Shown here piece after piece: positions 1 through 11,500 of a DNA stretch of 64,000 nt. The stretch is from Apteryx mantelli. Taxonomy: Eukaryota > Chordata > Aves > Apterygiformes > Apterygidae. The notes under the pieces were generated by a model, which was not told the DNA's origin, made no database searches, and worked only from the letters and a program-made list of their open reading frames with translations. Position numbers and translations under genes: made by a program. Where the stretch lies: contig NC_089978.1 in the NCBI RefSeq assembly GCF_036417845.1, positions 143,090,288 through 143,154,287 on the forward strand. Direction: 5' to 3'. Position 1 is the first letter of the stretch. Each line of letters begins with the position of its first letter.

Positions 1-1430
1 GAGAATGAACGAAAAGAAGAGCTGCGAGATGCAACTCCAACCTTTAGAGCATAGCAATGGACAGTAGGGGTTAACTAAAAGGAAATCGGGGCAACAGTCT
101 CCACTATTATGTCCTTATGTCAGGAAAAACAAAGAAAAAAAAGGGTTTTGTGTGTATTTAATATGCACACAACTGAAGTAGAATGTATATGCCCAAGCAT
201 TAAACAAAACAAAAAAACTGCCACAAAGTTAGGAACTTTTGCCTGGCATCAACTGGTATAACAATAATTGGGATACTACTGTTTTCCTAAGTGCACCACC
301 CACTTTGGTTACTTTGGTAGATATTCACATAAAACACTGTTCAGTAGCCATGGCTTCAAGCAGTAAAACCCTTTTCAATTAGCTTGGGCTAGCCATAGGC
401 AAAATTACATACCTGATGTGCCTCTAAGGGCTTGAGCAACATTTACATAAAGGCTTGCACCTATATATTTAAACCAAAAGATACCGTATTTTATGTAGGC
501 AATTTAAGTTTGGCTTATTTTGATGTGACTGAATAAACTTAAAGCTAATTCAAGCCATATAGTTTAACCAAACTAAAGGGGTCCACACAGCCCTTGTAAC
601 TTCTCCTGTACTCCAGCTGAAGAAGATATTCTTTAACAAGTGTAAGCTTGCATGTTGACAATTCCTTAGAGGCTCTCAACCAGCATAATTCCACTTGAAG
701 AACCTAGTGAGAGCCATTTTAGTTTTCACCTTAGTTACTGAAGAAAAATATTCTGCAAATATAGACCAATGCTAAATAACGAAAGAGTAAGCTGAACCAG
801 AGAGGGAAAATAAAATAAAATAAAATAAAAAGTACCATAGCAGTAAGACAAAGTACTGGAGTCTGTCAGATAACAATACTAAGGCAAATACTAAAACATG
901 ACATGAGCCTATTCTTTAAGTTCCGAAGCATGTTCGATAAGCAATGAAAACAAATACCAAGGAAGCAGTCAAAATGCCCAAAATGGTGGTGTTGGGGCAT
1001 TAAGATAAGCAATAAAGACAAAGTTACTGATAGTAGTATTTCCACACAAGCAAAGAGATAAGCAAGCAGACACAGAGTACTAAGTTCATCAGATGATAGA
1101 TATAAAACCAGAAAGAAGCTTGGGCGGCTTCTGCTCTACCCGAATTTACAGACCAGAAGTCTTTGAGAGCTTGGGGAGTTCTGACTGCCTTTTAGTTAGC
1201 AAGCTAAGGTCTAGGACTGAGAATTCTGGCAGAGGATAACTAGATCCTGGTAGAAAATAAAGAAGTGAATGAATCGTATTTTTTGATTACTGAAACAAGC
1301 TTAGAACTCAGCTGCTAAAAAACCTTTCCCACAATATCGTTATTCATTGAACAGTTACTCATTGTTTTTTATTCTTTTTAAAAAGAAAAAAAAACACAGA
1401 AGGAAAATAAGATGAACAATGTGAATTTAC
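1..1430 (-). other. RIBC2: RIBC2 intron, no recognised exon
   Basis: AT-rich sequence downstream of RIBC2 exon 4. I looked on the minus strand for the next RIBC2 exon and found no open, family-like segment with splice sites. A short (AAAAT)n run lies at about 806-832. The rest of the gene is presumed to lie beyond position 1. Confidence 0.6.
806..832. repeat. (AAAAT)n microsatellite
   Basis: About five tandem AAAAT units in the RIBC2 intron. Confidence 0.8.
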
Positions 1431-1549
1431 CTGGGCTCTATTAAAATCTTTAGTAACTGCACAAACAGCACGTCTCATTTCTTCATCTGTTCTTTGTAGT
1501 TCCATGGCCTTTCGGTCAAGTTCAATCCTATTCTTGTCATAGAGATCAT
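1431..1549 (-). CDS. RIBC2: RIBC2 coding exon 4
   Basis: This 119-nt exon encodes residues 182-221 (DLYDKNRIELDRKAMELQRT and onward). The acceptor is TTTAG at 1551-1550; the exon ends CAG before GTAAAT in phase 0. It is the last RIBC2 exon recognised before the left edge. Confidence 0.9.
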
Positions 1550-4500
1550 CTAAATTAGATTAAAATGAAATTTAGTTATTATTCATGGATGTGACATGCT
1601 GTATGTACATGCCACTATAAAAAAAAAAAGTTACTGACTGAGAAGCTACAAATATACTAAACTGAATTACATAACTATTCCCATATCCTACCACTGAAGA
1701 TGAATGAATTTCAGATGACTCAAGAAATCAGTTTATTATGTAACCCATCTTGTTTTAACACTTAGACAAAAGAGAAAAATGTATGTTAAGTATTGTAGAA
1801 AAATACTTTTTCATGATAGAAACTTAAAAAAAAAATCAGAATTATTTTGTCTGCTCTAGAATACTAGAAATTGGACAACTTGGCCTACTGAAGTAAACCC
1901 TCTAACACGCAAAATATAGATGTTTATTCAAAATGTCCTGACTCTTCATTTGAGCTGTATAACAAAAACGAAGTGCAGGTAATAATACAGTCACCACATG
2001 TTATTAAATACAGATAACTTAACTGAGATATTGAATACATTAAAGGCTATAATGTAAAAACCGTTGCAGCATTTCTAAAAGCTGCAATACTGAATATACT
2101 AAAATATTCCTATGCCAGAATCTGATGTATTAGACTATACCATAGTTTTGTCAGATACACCAGAATTTCGAAACAGCAGATAAAAAAAAAATCCTTTTGT
2201 CTTCTTTTGTTACCTGAAAATTTTTTATCAGCTAATGCATTCTTCCAGTCCCTCTGTTGCTGAAGAGACCATTCTCTTAATTGCTCCTTTTGAAATATCA
2301 TCCTCTGAGCATAGTTTAAATCTTCACCCATAAACTTCTGCAAGCCAGATACAGCACATCGAGGATCACTGTCTGATAGTCGAGCAGGAGCATCCTTCTT
2401 TAGGGCTTGGGGATGGGAAAGGTCAAATTCATGTCTTGTTTCTGGCTTCTGAAAATTCTTCCGAAATTCACCGATAGCCTTATTTATATTTCTGATATCT
2501 TTTTTTTGTCGTTCTTCTAACATACACATGACCTTGTCATTTTGCTTCATTTCACTGGCTAGAGAAAAAATTATGGACAGAGTGAAACTACAGGTCTCAG
2601 AAGTGCACCTGTATCATGTAAGATGGAAAAAAAAAAATCAAAATTTAAGAGAAGTAAATAGAATATAAATCTTCAAACTTTTAGACTTTAGGAAAATATT
2701 TGATCTATAAGAACGAATCTGATAAACACTTTAATGTTAGTTATATTCAACTATAAAATTCTTTCTTTTTTTTTTGGAATCAATTATCTTGTTACAATAC
2801 AATGAAAGTGAGCATGTGAAACAGAGACAGTGAATACAAATTTCTAGAATTATGAGGTTTCATTAAAAACAACAACAACAAAAAAACAAAAACACCCTGC
2901 TGGAACACATGAACACTACGTACTGTATAGTAGTTCTTCACATCTACTCCTGACCTGAAGTCATGACTGAAATGCATTAAGTTGTCTATTAAGAAACAAA
3001 AATATAGGGCTCTCAAATGGAAGGGATATAGGTAATTGTTTCATAGTTTCAATCATTTTCTTCCCCTCACTAAAAATAAAAATTAGTTAACACTAACAGT
3101 TTTTGAAAGAGCTTAGCTCTTCCCCATTTAATCAAAATGTTGTAATTGATTTAGTAAAGAAAGTATATAATCTAACCATTTAAATATAATTTACAAGAAA
3201 TTTTGTTTTCTCTGCCAGATTACACATTGCTTCTGGCAGTTTCCTAAGAGTCAGATTCTGGCAGGTATTCTGCCAAGGTATCTGCCAGGAAAATCACAAC
3301 CAGCAGCAGGAGCTCGACATGGAAGTTGGCAGCTACATTTGAGTCATCTTGAAACCCAGAGAGGTTAGTCTGTGGGCCCTTTACAAATGATTCCACAGAA
3401 ATGTTCCAACCACAGGGGGCCTCATGGGGTTTCAAGGTCAGGGACGTGGTTGAAATATTTGTATGGGTATGTGCTCTGACTCAGCAACAGCTCCTACTCA
3501 CAGCCCTGCTGTACATGACTCATGGTTCTAGCAAAAATAATCTATAGAGAAGACCTCACTGAGGAACAGCCAGACAGAACACAGCCTAATTCAGCAAGAA
3601 AGCAATTAAACAATTTTGCTACTATTCTGAAGAGAACAGTATTAATTAATTCAGTTTTTTAAAAAACATCCGTATCTTCAGGTCTCTAAAACAAGGCTAT
3701 TTATCAGCATTTATTAAAAGACAACACCGTGAAAACCTGGCCTTTCTGTTAGGAAACGTCTACCACTTTAATCATGGCAGTATAAATTCAGTGATGTGAG
3801 CCCGTACCTCAGACACAGTCAGATGAAAACAGATACTGGCCATCAATGCAAATATGTTAACATAAGTAGGACGAAATATAATAGGATTCAGCTTGTATGT
3901 CCCAATTTAGAGAAAAGCCTACAATTGTGCTATTATATTTGGCAAGATTCGAGGAGATAAGCTCCGTTTGGAAATAAATATGGCAGTTTGAAGGATATCA
4001 AGGGGTGGGGGGAAGAAAGAAACAGATGGTAAAACTGTTTCTATATAGCTGTAAATAGAAATATAACATTGTTTATGAAAATACCAAGTTTTTCATTTTG
4101 TGCTTTTTCAGTTGCTTCTTGAATTTTTCTTTCCTTGATCTGGATATCCAAAGCATCTCTATCAACCTATTAAAATGAAAAAAGAAGCTTTGTAAGAGAT
4201 ACTATGTTTGAAGTATTAAAAACAGGCATTGCCAAATTATATTGATTTATAGTTTTGTGAGATAGATATAAAGCCACTACCAACAGAGTGCATACACATC
4301 ACTGTTTAATGTAAATAACATATAGGGATAAAAATCCAAAGAGGCAGTATTTTTGTTTGTTTGCCTCAATTTAATTATGACTGGTATATTTTTGTGCAAA
4401 ATCAGAACAAGATACATTTACATGATATATAGAGCTATAGTATATATATTTTAAGTTGCATTACACAGAATACATTTTCCCCATTATATCTGGCATTTCT

Positions 4501-7500
4501 GCCTAGTTTCTTGTTTTTCTGCTTCCATTTATCAAGCAGTTTAGGTTTTAGACCATCAAAATTACAGTAAGTTATAATAGTGCACAACTGAAAAAAAAAT
4601 TAGTTGGTTCACTAAATGTACATGGAAAAAATAAGGCAGTATAGAAGGAAATTTTCCAGCCTTATCTCTGAAAGACAGAGAGAGCTTGATTCAGTTGCCA
4701 AAACACAGCGTTGGGTGCCATTTAAGATGCATGCAGATATCTGCAACGAGCTGGCAGATATGGTACAGCATATTCACATCCTTGGAGTGGCAGTTCAGAA
4801 AGGCAGAATACCCTAAGGCATATCAAATGATATTATACCCCTACATTTATGCAGAAGACTTGAGCCCTGTGTTTGTTAACAGAAGGAGGCAAACAAACGT
4901 GCAGAAATCAGGATTTTATTTTATTTTATTTTTAACTGGCCAAGTCACTTAACCTCTTCAAAAAAAAATTACCCAAAAAAATGATAATTCTTCAACAACT
5001 TGATAAAATATTTTGATAGTCCTTGGCTAAAAATGGTTATTCCCTGTTCAGATCAAGAGAGAATGACCTAAACATATCATGCTGTTAATGCTGTAATGGA
5101 CTACTGACTATACCAATCAGGTCAAGAGGTAAATCTGTAAACTCTAGGCAAGGGTAAAACCATGAAAAATCCTACAGTACACGTTTGTACTGCATAAAGT
5201 CCAAAACCAATGCTATAGTAGACATTAAATATCAACTCATTTAGAGGTCTCATTTGAGAAACTAAGCTCTCAATGGAATTATGGGAAATGGTATTAAGAG
5301 AAATTTTTTTTAGTCTCCATTAGTATATTCTGGGAATAATACAGGCAAGTAAATACACTGACTAGTGTGTACAAATTCAGAGTTACATTATCAGCTCTCT
5401 CCTATTCTCTCCATCCTAGCTTTCAGTAGATGGGAATGCATCCATAAAAGGACCATTTCTAGCCACACAAAGCTACAGATTTAACTTGAGCATTCGACCA
5501 TACCTTCCCTAAGAATAGCTGAAACATTGGTGATTTTAAGACAGAATGGGAGATGCTAACGACATTAAAATAATGAATTCCTTACTATGAACACTTAAAG
5601 CAGCTGACTAATTACTAATCTACTTGCCTTTATGTATAATAATTCATATATAAATGGAGAGTCATTTTTCATTTTCATTTGGACTACCCAGCTGAACTCT
5701 TTTGGGAAATTACTGATTTAGTGAGAATAAATTCTTAAATCTGTAAATGAAAAGAGCTAAGTCTTAGATTATTTTTCCATTTCTCAGATGAGGAAACAGA
5801 TATGGTAGTCAAGGTAAGCAGTTAAGAAAAGAATAAAGCCTCTAGGTTCCCAATCTGCTTTCCAGGCAGTATACTATCTCTGTGTTTTTAAACTACTCAG
5901 TCTCTGCTGAAGAATCTGTGGTGCTTTTCTAACACATGATTTTTGAATTGTGTCAGTGACAAGCACTCAGCTAAACTGGAAACAAAAAAATGAAACCAAA
6001 AGCAACCTCCCTCCCCCAACAAAAAAAAGAGAAGGCAGACTCTAAAAGCACATCTGAAATACAGATATACTATATCTCTGTATTGATTTGTTGACTCTCC
6101 ATGCTTTGGACTTGGCTTAATTTCAAAGCACAAGATAGCCCCTTGTGTCAGCAGTCACTGCTCAGCTGAAGAATACAGTATATTTAATGTTTTTAATCAA
6201 AACATTTATAAAATTTCTCCAATGGACTCTCCTTCTTTTTAGACGTTTGTCTCATGTGAATGGATCCATCAAAACCTGTCTGATAAGCTACTTCGACAAA
6301 AGTATTTGGGAATGATTTGCTGATGGTGTAAATCAGTATTGCTCGATAAAGTACAGAATCTATATTTTACATTTAATTTTTAAGGCTCTAGGAAAGGTAT
6401 CTTATAGAGAAACTGTGTGTTTCCTGATGATAAAATTGAACTGCCTTACTATATCCATCCCATACTCATTAAAAGAGGTTATTAGCTCCTTCCGTTTAAG
6501 TGTACTCTTAGCTATCACATGTGTCAGGATGCTGTATGAGGTAGATAATGTGTCCAGTTCATTAAGCAGGAACTGCTACTTTGCTATGCAACTAAGATGA
6601 CTGTTGCAAAAGCCACAGTAATAAATCCAAGGCTCTGTTGCACATGAGATAAAGATATCCTTCCACTGACATATTGAGTTTTGTTGCAATACCCACTACC
6701 AGATGGATCAAACTGACATCTGCTGCAATCCTACCAGGCCAATGAAGTCAACAGATTGGACTTATTTTCACAAATTCTAAATTTGGTCCTACTTGGTAAC
6801 TGTTCATGCATACACTAACGCTAATTAATACCACATTTATACATGATGTGTACATCAGCATAGAGCACTCAAAACACTTTACAAACAAAATTTAAACTTA
6901 CTTCACGTCACAGCCCTCCCCATTCCTAACTTGGGTCTTAGGACACCTTATAGGAAAATTAATTGAACTGTTTTAAATCCTTACACAGACTTTTGCTTTC
7001 AGAATTTAAATAGCTGTAATGCAACTTAGCTCCCCAACATTCAGGTTACGAATGCATAGATGACTGAAGACAGTAACCACCGAACTGAAGTTACTGGCCC
7101 CACAGACCTTTGCAGACTGAATGACATTCACACTCTCACATCCACTCCAGGCAAAGTCAGACACATTAGTTCTATATTCATAAAAGTGACCTGAATGAAT
7201 GTCAGATTTTGCCTGATACAAAATTAGAGCAGTTGCAGGACCCCTTCCAGGAACAGGTCTCTCACAGCAGTGATCCTACCTTCTAGTGAGAATCAAACAG
7301 CTGAGAGATGTTTCAGCACAGCAGAGTGGTAAAAATCATTTATTGTTTTATTCCTCATTGTGTTTGCTGACTCTGCAGGCTTCTGGCTTACCCCAAAGTA
7401 AAATATGCTCCATGAAGTTAACTCCTACACATATGCCGAAACACAGAGCTTGATGTTTTTCTCCTTTTAAGGAGAAATCAAATCTTGCCCTTGAGCCCTA

Positions 7501-8043
7501 CAGCAGTAAGCCAGCCCAAATCCCCCTTACACACACAAAGCCGCACACGCGTGATAACCGCCAAAAAAAATAACTCTTGATGACGCCTAGAGAATATCGA
7601 CACGCTTTCACCAGCGACCTTTTAAAAGTGCACCACTCCTCTCAAAAGCGCGCCGGGGGGTTTCTTCGCGTCTCCCCCCCTCAGCCTGGCGATACGCCTG
7701 CCAGCAGGCACCGAAGCGGCGCCGAGGGGCCGCCTGCCGGCCGCGGGGCCCATCCTCCCCCAGGGGCCGGGCCCAGCCGCCCCGGCCCCCAGGCGCTGCT
7801 CAGGGCGGCCCCCGCTTTGGACTGGTCTCCTCGGGGCACGTCGGAGCAGGGCGGCAGCGGCACCACCGCCGCTGCCGCCTCCTCGCTCCACCGCGGCCCA
7901 GACGGGGGCTCTGACGGCGCCCTCACCCCAGTGGTCCGGCCGCGGACGTTGAAGATGCGGCTCTGCCGCTGCAGCTCCCGCTGCCGCCGCCGCTCCAGGG
8001 CGGCCGCCTCCTGCAGGTCTCGCTGCAGCCCCAGCTTGCGCAT
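1431..8043 (-). CDS. RIBC2: RIB43A-like with coiled-coils protein 2, 5' part of gene (partial)
   Basis: RIBC2 is a filamentous coiled-coil protein of the RIB43A family. It lies inside the doublet microtubules of cilia and sperm flagella as a microtubule inner protein. Four coding exons are visible on the minus strand: 7927-8043, 4085-4166, 2214-2558 and 1431-1549. They join in consistent phases (0, 1, 1, then ending in phase 0) into one frame of 221 residues without a stop. The product is rich in Glu, Lys, Arg and Gln, as expected of a coiled coil. It starts with MRKLGLQRDL and contains family-typical stretches such as the FNVRGRTTG-VD junction and GEDLNYAQR. The human protein is about 380 residues, so roughly 160 C-terminal residues should lie left of position 1; no further exon was recognised in 1-1430. 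The gene is head to head with SMC1B, with 430 bp between the two start codons. The identity is recalled from family knowledge, not from a search. Confidence 0.93.
2214..2558 (-). CDS. RIBC2: RIBC2 coding exon 3
   Basis: The largest RIBC2 exon in the window, 345 nt, encoding residues 67-182. The acceptor is CTAG at 2560-2559 and the donor is GTAACA just after 2214. It carries much of the RIB43A core, including HEFDLSHPQALKKD, GEDLNYAQRMIFQKEQLREW and an Arg/Lys/Gln-rich heptad region. Reading past the donor quickly leaves family-like sequence, which supports the splice call. Confidence 0.93.
4085..4166 (-). CDS. RIBC2: RIBC2 coding exon 2
   Basis: This 82-nt exon encodes residues 40-67 (VDRDALDIQIKERKIQEATE and onward). 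The acceptor is ATAG at 4168-4167 and the donor GTAT follows 4085. It leaves one base of a split Ala codon that is completed by the next exon. The coding part has no start codon of its own. Confidence 0.9.
4167..7926 (-). other. RIBC2: RIBC2 intron 1
   Basis: A 3.8 kb intron between RIBC2 exons 1 and 2. No exon of another gene was recognised. It contains a possible ancient MIR-like fragment (about 5768-5880) and an open patch at 4616-4816 of unknown origin. GC content rises sharply after about 7500, where the CpG island begins. Confidence 0.75.
5768..5880 (+). repeat. possible degenerate MIR-type SINE fragment
   Basis: The stretch contains CAGATGAGGAAACAGA followed by a GTTAAG-like motif and a CCAGGCAGT-like end. 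Order and spacing match the 3' half of amniote MIR SINEs. The copy is heavily diverged and its edges are uncertain. It could be chance similarity. Confidence 0.4.
7927..8043 (-). CDS. RIBC2: RIBC2 coding exon 1
   Basis: Encodes residues 1-39 and ends in phase 0 at a GTGAGG donor (7926-7925). The start codon at 8043-8041 is the first ATG of the conserved N-terminus and lies inside the CpG island. The encoded segment is strongly basic and Gln-rich. Its end (RTTG) continues directly into VDRDAL of the next exon. Confidence 0.92.
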
Positions 8044-8124
8044 GGCGCCGAGAGGGGCCGCGCGGGCAACGGCCGGAGCAGAGCGCGAGCGCTAACAGCA
8101 GCCCGAGCACACCACAACACACGG

Positions 8125-8138
8125 GTCGCCATGGGAAC
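8125..8138. promoter_or_regulatory. RFX X-box motif
   Basis: GTCGCCATGGGAAC matches the palindromic RFX-factor X-box consensus GTTGCCATGGCAAC at 12 of 14 positions, with the standard half-site spacing. It lies 82 bp upstream of the RIBC2 start codon, where ciliary genes usually carry this site. RFX factors activate ciliary genes, and RFX2 acts in spermatogenesis. Binding is inferred. Confidence 0.7.
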
Positions 8139-8180
8139 GGCAGCCCCCGCCCCCTTCCTCCGCGCGCGCGCTTCCACTGG

Positions 8181-8185
8181 CCAAT
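8181..8185 (+). promoter_or_regulatory. CCAAT box (NF-Y type)
   Basis: A CCAAT motif in the middle of the divergent promoter, within GGCCAATCG, which resembles the NF-Y consensus. It lies about 140 bp from the RIBC2 ATG and 290 bp from the SMC1B ATG. Confidence 0.5.
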
Positions 8186-8418
8186 CGCGTGAGGCCGCGT
8201 GGCTCCAGGCACGAGGCGGGCGGCTGTTGACGGCGGGCTGTTGGTGGGGTCTTGCGTCGCCTCCAGAAAGGAGAGGCTGTGGTGGCGGGCAGTGGTAGTG
8301 CGGCCTACGGCTGTGTTCGCCCCAATTACCCACACGCGCTCCGTGAGATTTTTTCCTTCTTCTGCTCCGCAAGGAAAATCAGTAAAAAATATGCGTTGAG
8401 TGTTTAAATCTCGTGCAG

Positions 8419-8426
8419 GGCGGGAA
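8419..8426 (-). promoter_or_regulatory. E2F-type site upstream of SMC1B
   Basis: GGCGGGAA, the reverse complement of the E2F consensus TTCCCGCC, lies 47 bp before the SMC1B start codon. E2F6 is known to silence SMC1B and other meiotic genes in somatic cells, so the motif fits known regulation. Binding is inferred. Confidence 0.6.
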
Positions 8427-8473
8427 GTTCAAAGGCTAACGGTTTCGGCTTCCCCTCCCCCACCGCCGCAGGG

Positions 8474-8582
8474 ATGGGTTACCTGAAACTGCTGGAGATG
8501 AAGGATTTCAAATCATGGCGGGGGCTGCAGGTTATCGGCCCCTTCATGAGATTCAACTGCATCATTGGGCCCAACGGATCAG
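8474..8582 (+). CDS. SMC1B: SMC1B coding exon 1 (start, Walker A first part)
   Basis: Residues 1-37, from the ATG at 8474 through IIGPNGSG. The donor GTAGCA follows a split Gly codon, so the Walker A lysine comes from exon 2. The first residues ([15 protein letters not shown]) form the conserved SMC1 N-terminal strand. Confidence 0.95.
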
Positions 8583-11500
8583 GTAGCAGGCTGAGGAGGT
8601 GGGTGGGAGGGATCAGTGAGCAGCTGCAGGTGCTGCTTCTCTTCTGTGGCTGCTGGGATTGAAGTTTCTGGTGCCCTGCCACCCCCTGTCTCAGTTTTGG
8701 GGTCTGCCAGGTCTTTTCTGTGAAAACCGCTGATCTGACAAGGAGGAAGCACTAGCTGCTCTGACGCAGCCACCCAGGTTCAGACCCGTGAAAGGGGGGA
8801 GGGGAGGGCTATCGTGGCTGTTCTGAATGGGCTGAGGATGGAGACAGCTTTTCTGTTGAGTCGCAGAGCTTGACTGAGGGAAGCTAAAGACTCTTATGGG
8901 CCTGGTTAAAATCAGTTCATAGACACCTGAGGGGATGACAGCACAAGCAAAGTTTTAGATGCTCCTGATCTGTCATTGCTTCTTTAACTGAAGGTATTGA
9001 TTTTCTAGCACAGAAGGCTGAAGTGGTGTGGCTGAAGAAATTTCTATTCCTAATTGTTCCCTTTATTTTCCTGCCCTTGTAGAATGAGCAGTTTGAAAAC
9101 AGCCCACCACTTTTTGGCTACCCCAATTTGTAGCTCAGCTTGTTAAGGTTACATAAAGATGGTTTCACTTTAATATACTTGGCTGTAAACTGTAGCAGTG
9201 GAAAGCTGCTTCTTGAGTGAATTTGTAGTCCTTGCCTTAAAAGTAAAAGCCTGTGGAGGTAAGATGAAGCAGCCTTGGAATGATAACTACTTTGGATATT
9301 GTAGTTTAGGCCACAAGAGCCTTTACTTGTAGATGTGACTCAGCATTGCCATGCTCTGGGTGCTGGAACTTTTATTAAAAAATGATTCACTTCTGATGAA
9401 AGTTTTGTTCAGCAAATGTGATTTTTCTTTTAGTTGCCAGAGAACACTGGGATAGGAGTTGGGGGCTGTCCCAAGGAAGAGCTTCAAGGATGACCTTAGT
9501 GTTTGGGCTTAGTTACACAATCTGTTAATGATTTAGATCCTGTTGTTTCTTCACTTCTCTAATCTAATGAGATCCATGAATGGAAGTAGCTAGCTACTGT
9601 CAGTTAGCATTATTGTCATACTGTGTATCATCCTTTTTCATCCCCACTGCTCCATATTGGGAAGTCTCAGAATTATGGATATTTCTCCAGGTACTTCTCC
9701 AATTAAATTGAATAAATTATATAGATGTGTCAGAAAGAAAATTGTGTGACTATTGTGTAATCTCTGAATTAGGATCTTTTCTGCCCTAGTAGTCTTCCCT
9801 TTCTGATACTTTGGAGAATGAGACAAAATATTGCAAAAGTAGCAAGGCTGAACACAAATTAATTAAGCTGTCATCAGAAATGCCAAAGATGAAAAGAGGA
9901 AAAAGAATAAAGGGTTCAATAGAGAGAACTTATATATAACAGCATTATTAGAAAACTTTATTTCTGTGGTGTATGGATCTGGGAAAGTACTTGTGTTCTT
10001 CAGAACACAAGAATTCTGGTGGAAAAGTTCTAAGGATGTGATGTTTATGCAGCAAATCTCACTCACTACATTACACAAAGGAAACTATCAAGTGAGGATT
10101 ATGATGTTGTCAGTTCAGTTTATAATCTCTAGAGATGCCTATGTGAAATCCAATCTACCATGCTGAGTTTGAGATTTAATAACAAATCAGTTTTGTGATC
10201 ATTTTTATTATAGTTAAGCTGGTTATCTGCTTACATTATATTTTAGAAATATATTTCTTTATGGTATGAAATATTTTTTCCTGAATGGCGTATGTAATGT
10301 ATAAATGGAATTTTAAAGACTCTCCCAGTTACATGTATGTTCTTTTAATTGTTAATCAAATTCCTTGTTTAATTTCTGCCATGACAAAACTCTTTTTTTT
10401 TTTTTTTTAGGCAAATCTAACATAATGGATGCTGTTAGTTTTGTGTTGTGTGAAAAGATATCTAACTTGCGAGTTAAAAATGTTCGAGAACTTATTCATG
10501 GAGCACATGTTGGAAAACCAGTTTCCTCTACAGCAAGTGTAAAATTAGTGTATTGTGAAGAAAATGGGGAAGAAAAAACATTTTCAAGAGTTATCCGTGG
10601 TAGGTAGTAGATTCTGTCGCACATGTTTCTGTGATCTGATGTACAAAAAATGGAGATCAAGAATATTTAACTTTCAGTTTCAAATGCATAATATTTGTTG
10701 GTATTAGATGGGTTAAGCCTGTGAGTCTTAAAACAGTTTTTATAGTCCTTAAGCAGTATTATGGTAGCCAAGTGTTATAATTCAAAAATAAAGCATACTA
10801 CAGGCAAAGTAAAAAGTTAACTAAATGATTAATATGTGTTTTTGCTCTATAGATTTTCACTGTTGAAATGTGTGGATAGTGTAGGCTCTGGAGACTGGAG
10901 TGTTCCATTCTGAAACTTTGTTGCAGGCACAAGCACTTAAGTAGCTGTTGATATCTTTTGGAAATATGCAGCTAGAATTTTAATGCAGCAAGATGAAACT
11001 ACTGAAATGATCAAGGAAATAATAATAATAATAATTTTTTTTTTTGAGGGAGTTGCTTTGTTGGGAGCAGAACTAGTGACTTCTTTCCCATGGATTTTGT
11101 GTTATAGCTATGCATTATCTACATGCCCTCTAACACCTTCCCACAGACTACAGGGTCAGACCTGCTTCCTCTCATGTCCTTGTACAGACCATCATCATAT
11201 GATGTGCATTGTTCTGAATTATGTGTATGCTGCCTGACTAGCCAGCATGCCAAACTAAAAGGATAATTGTGGAGTTTATACTGAAAGCTTACACAGTGGG
11301 GACACTAATTGGCATCTCTCTCTACTACCAACTGCATATTTTCACAGAAGTTGCAGAACATAATTATTTTTAGATTTTTTTGTCAAATTTATTAGAAGTA
11401 CATCAGTTGGGTTCAAAAGTCACTGGAAAAGGAAAGAATGGATGGACCAGCAGTGCAATCTTGTGATCTAAGAAGTATATTTAAAATGCATTTATACAGT

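Larger units (their letters stand above)
7680..8480. promoter_or_regulatory. CpG island, bidirectional RIBC2/SMC1B promoter
   Basis: Dense GC and CpG sequence in an otherwise AT-rich region. It covers RIBC2 exon 1, the 430 bp between the divergent start codons, and reaches SMC1B exon 1. No TATA box is evident near either start. It contains an X-box (8125-8138), a CCAAT box (8181-8185) and an E2F-type site (8419-8426). The head-to-head spacing is typical of bidirectional CpG-island promoters. Transcription start sites cannot be placed from sequence alone. Confidence 0.85.

Noticed and set aside
3244-3435. Minus-strand 63-codon frame in RIBC2 intron 2
   Set aside because: Not in phase with RIBC2 and not similar to any part of that protein; possibly an old repeat.
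7577-8372. Long overlapping open frames on both strands in the RIBC2/SMC1B CpG island
   Set aside because: GC-rich sequence has few stop codons. Only the RIBC2 exon 1 frame (8043-7927) has family resemblance and a matching splice phase.
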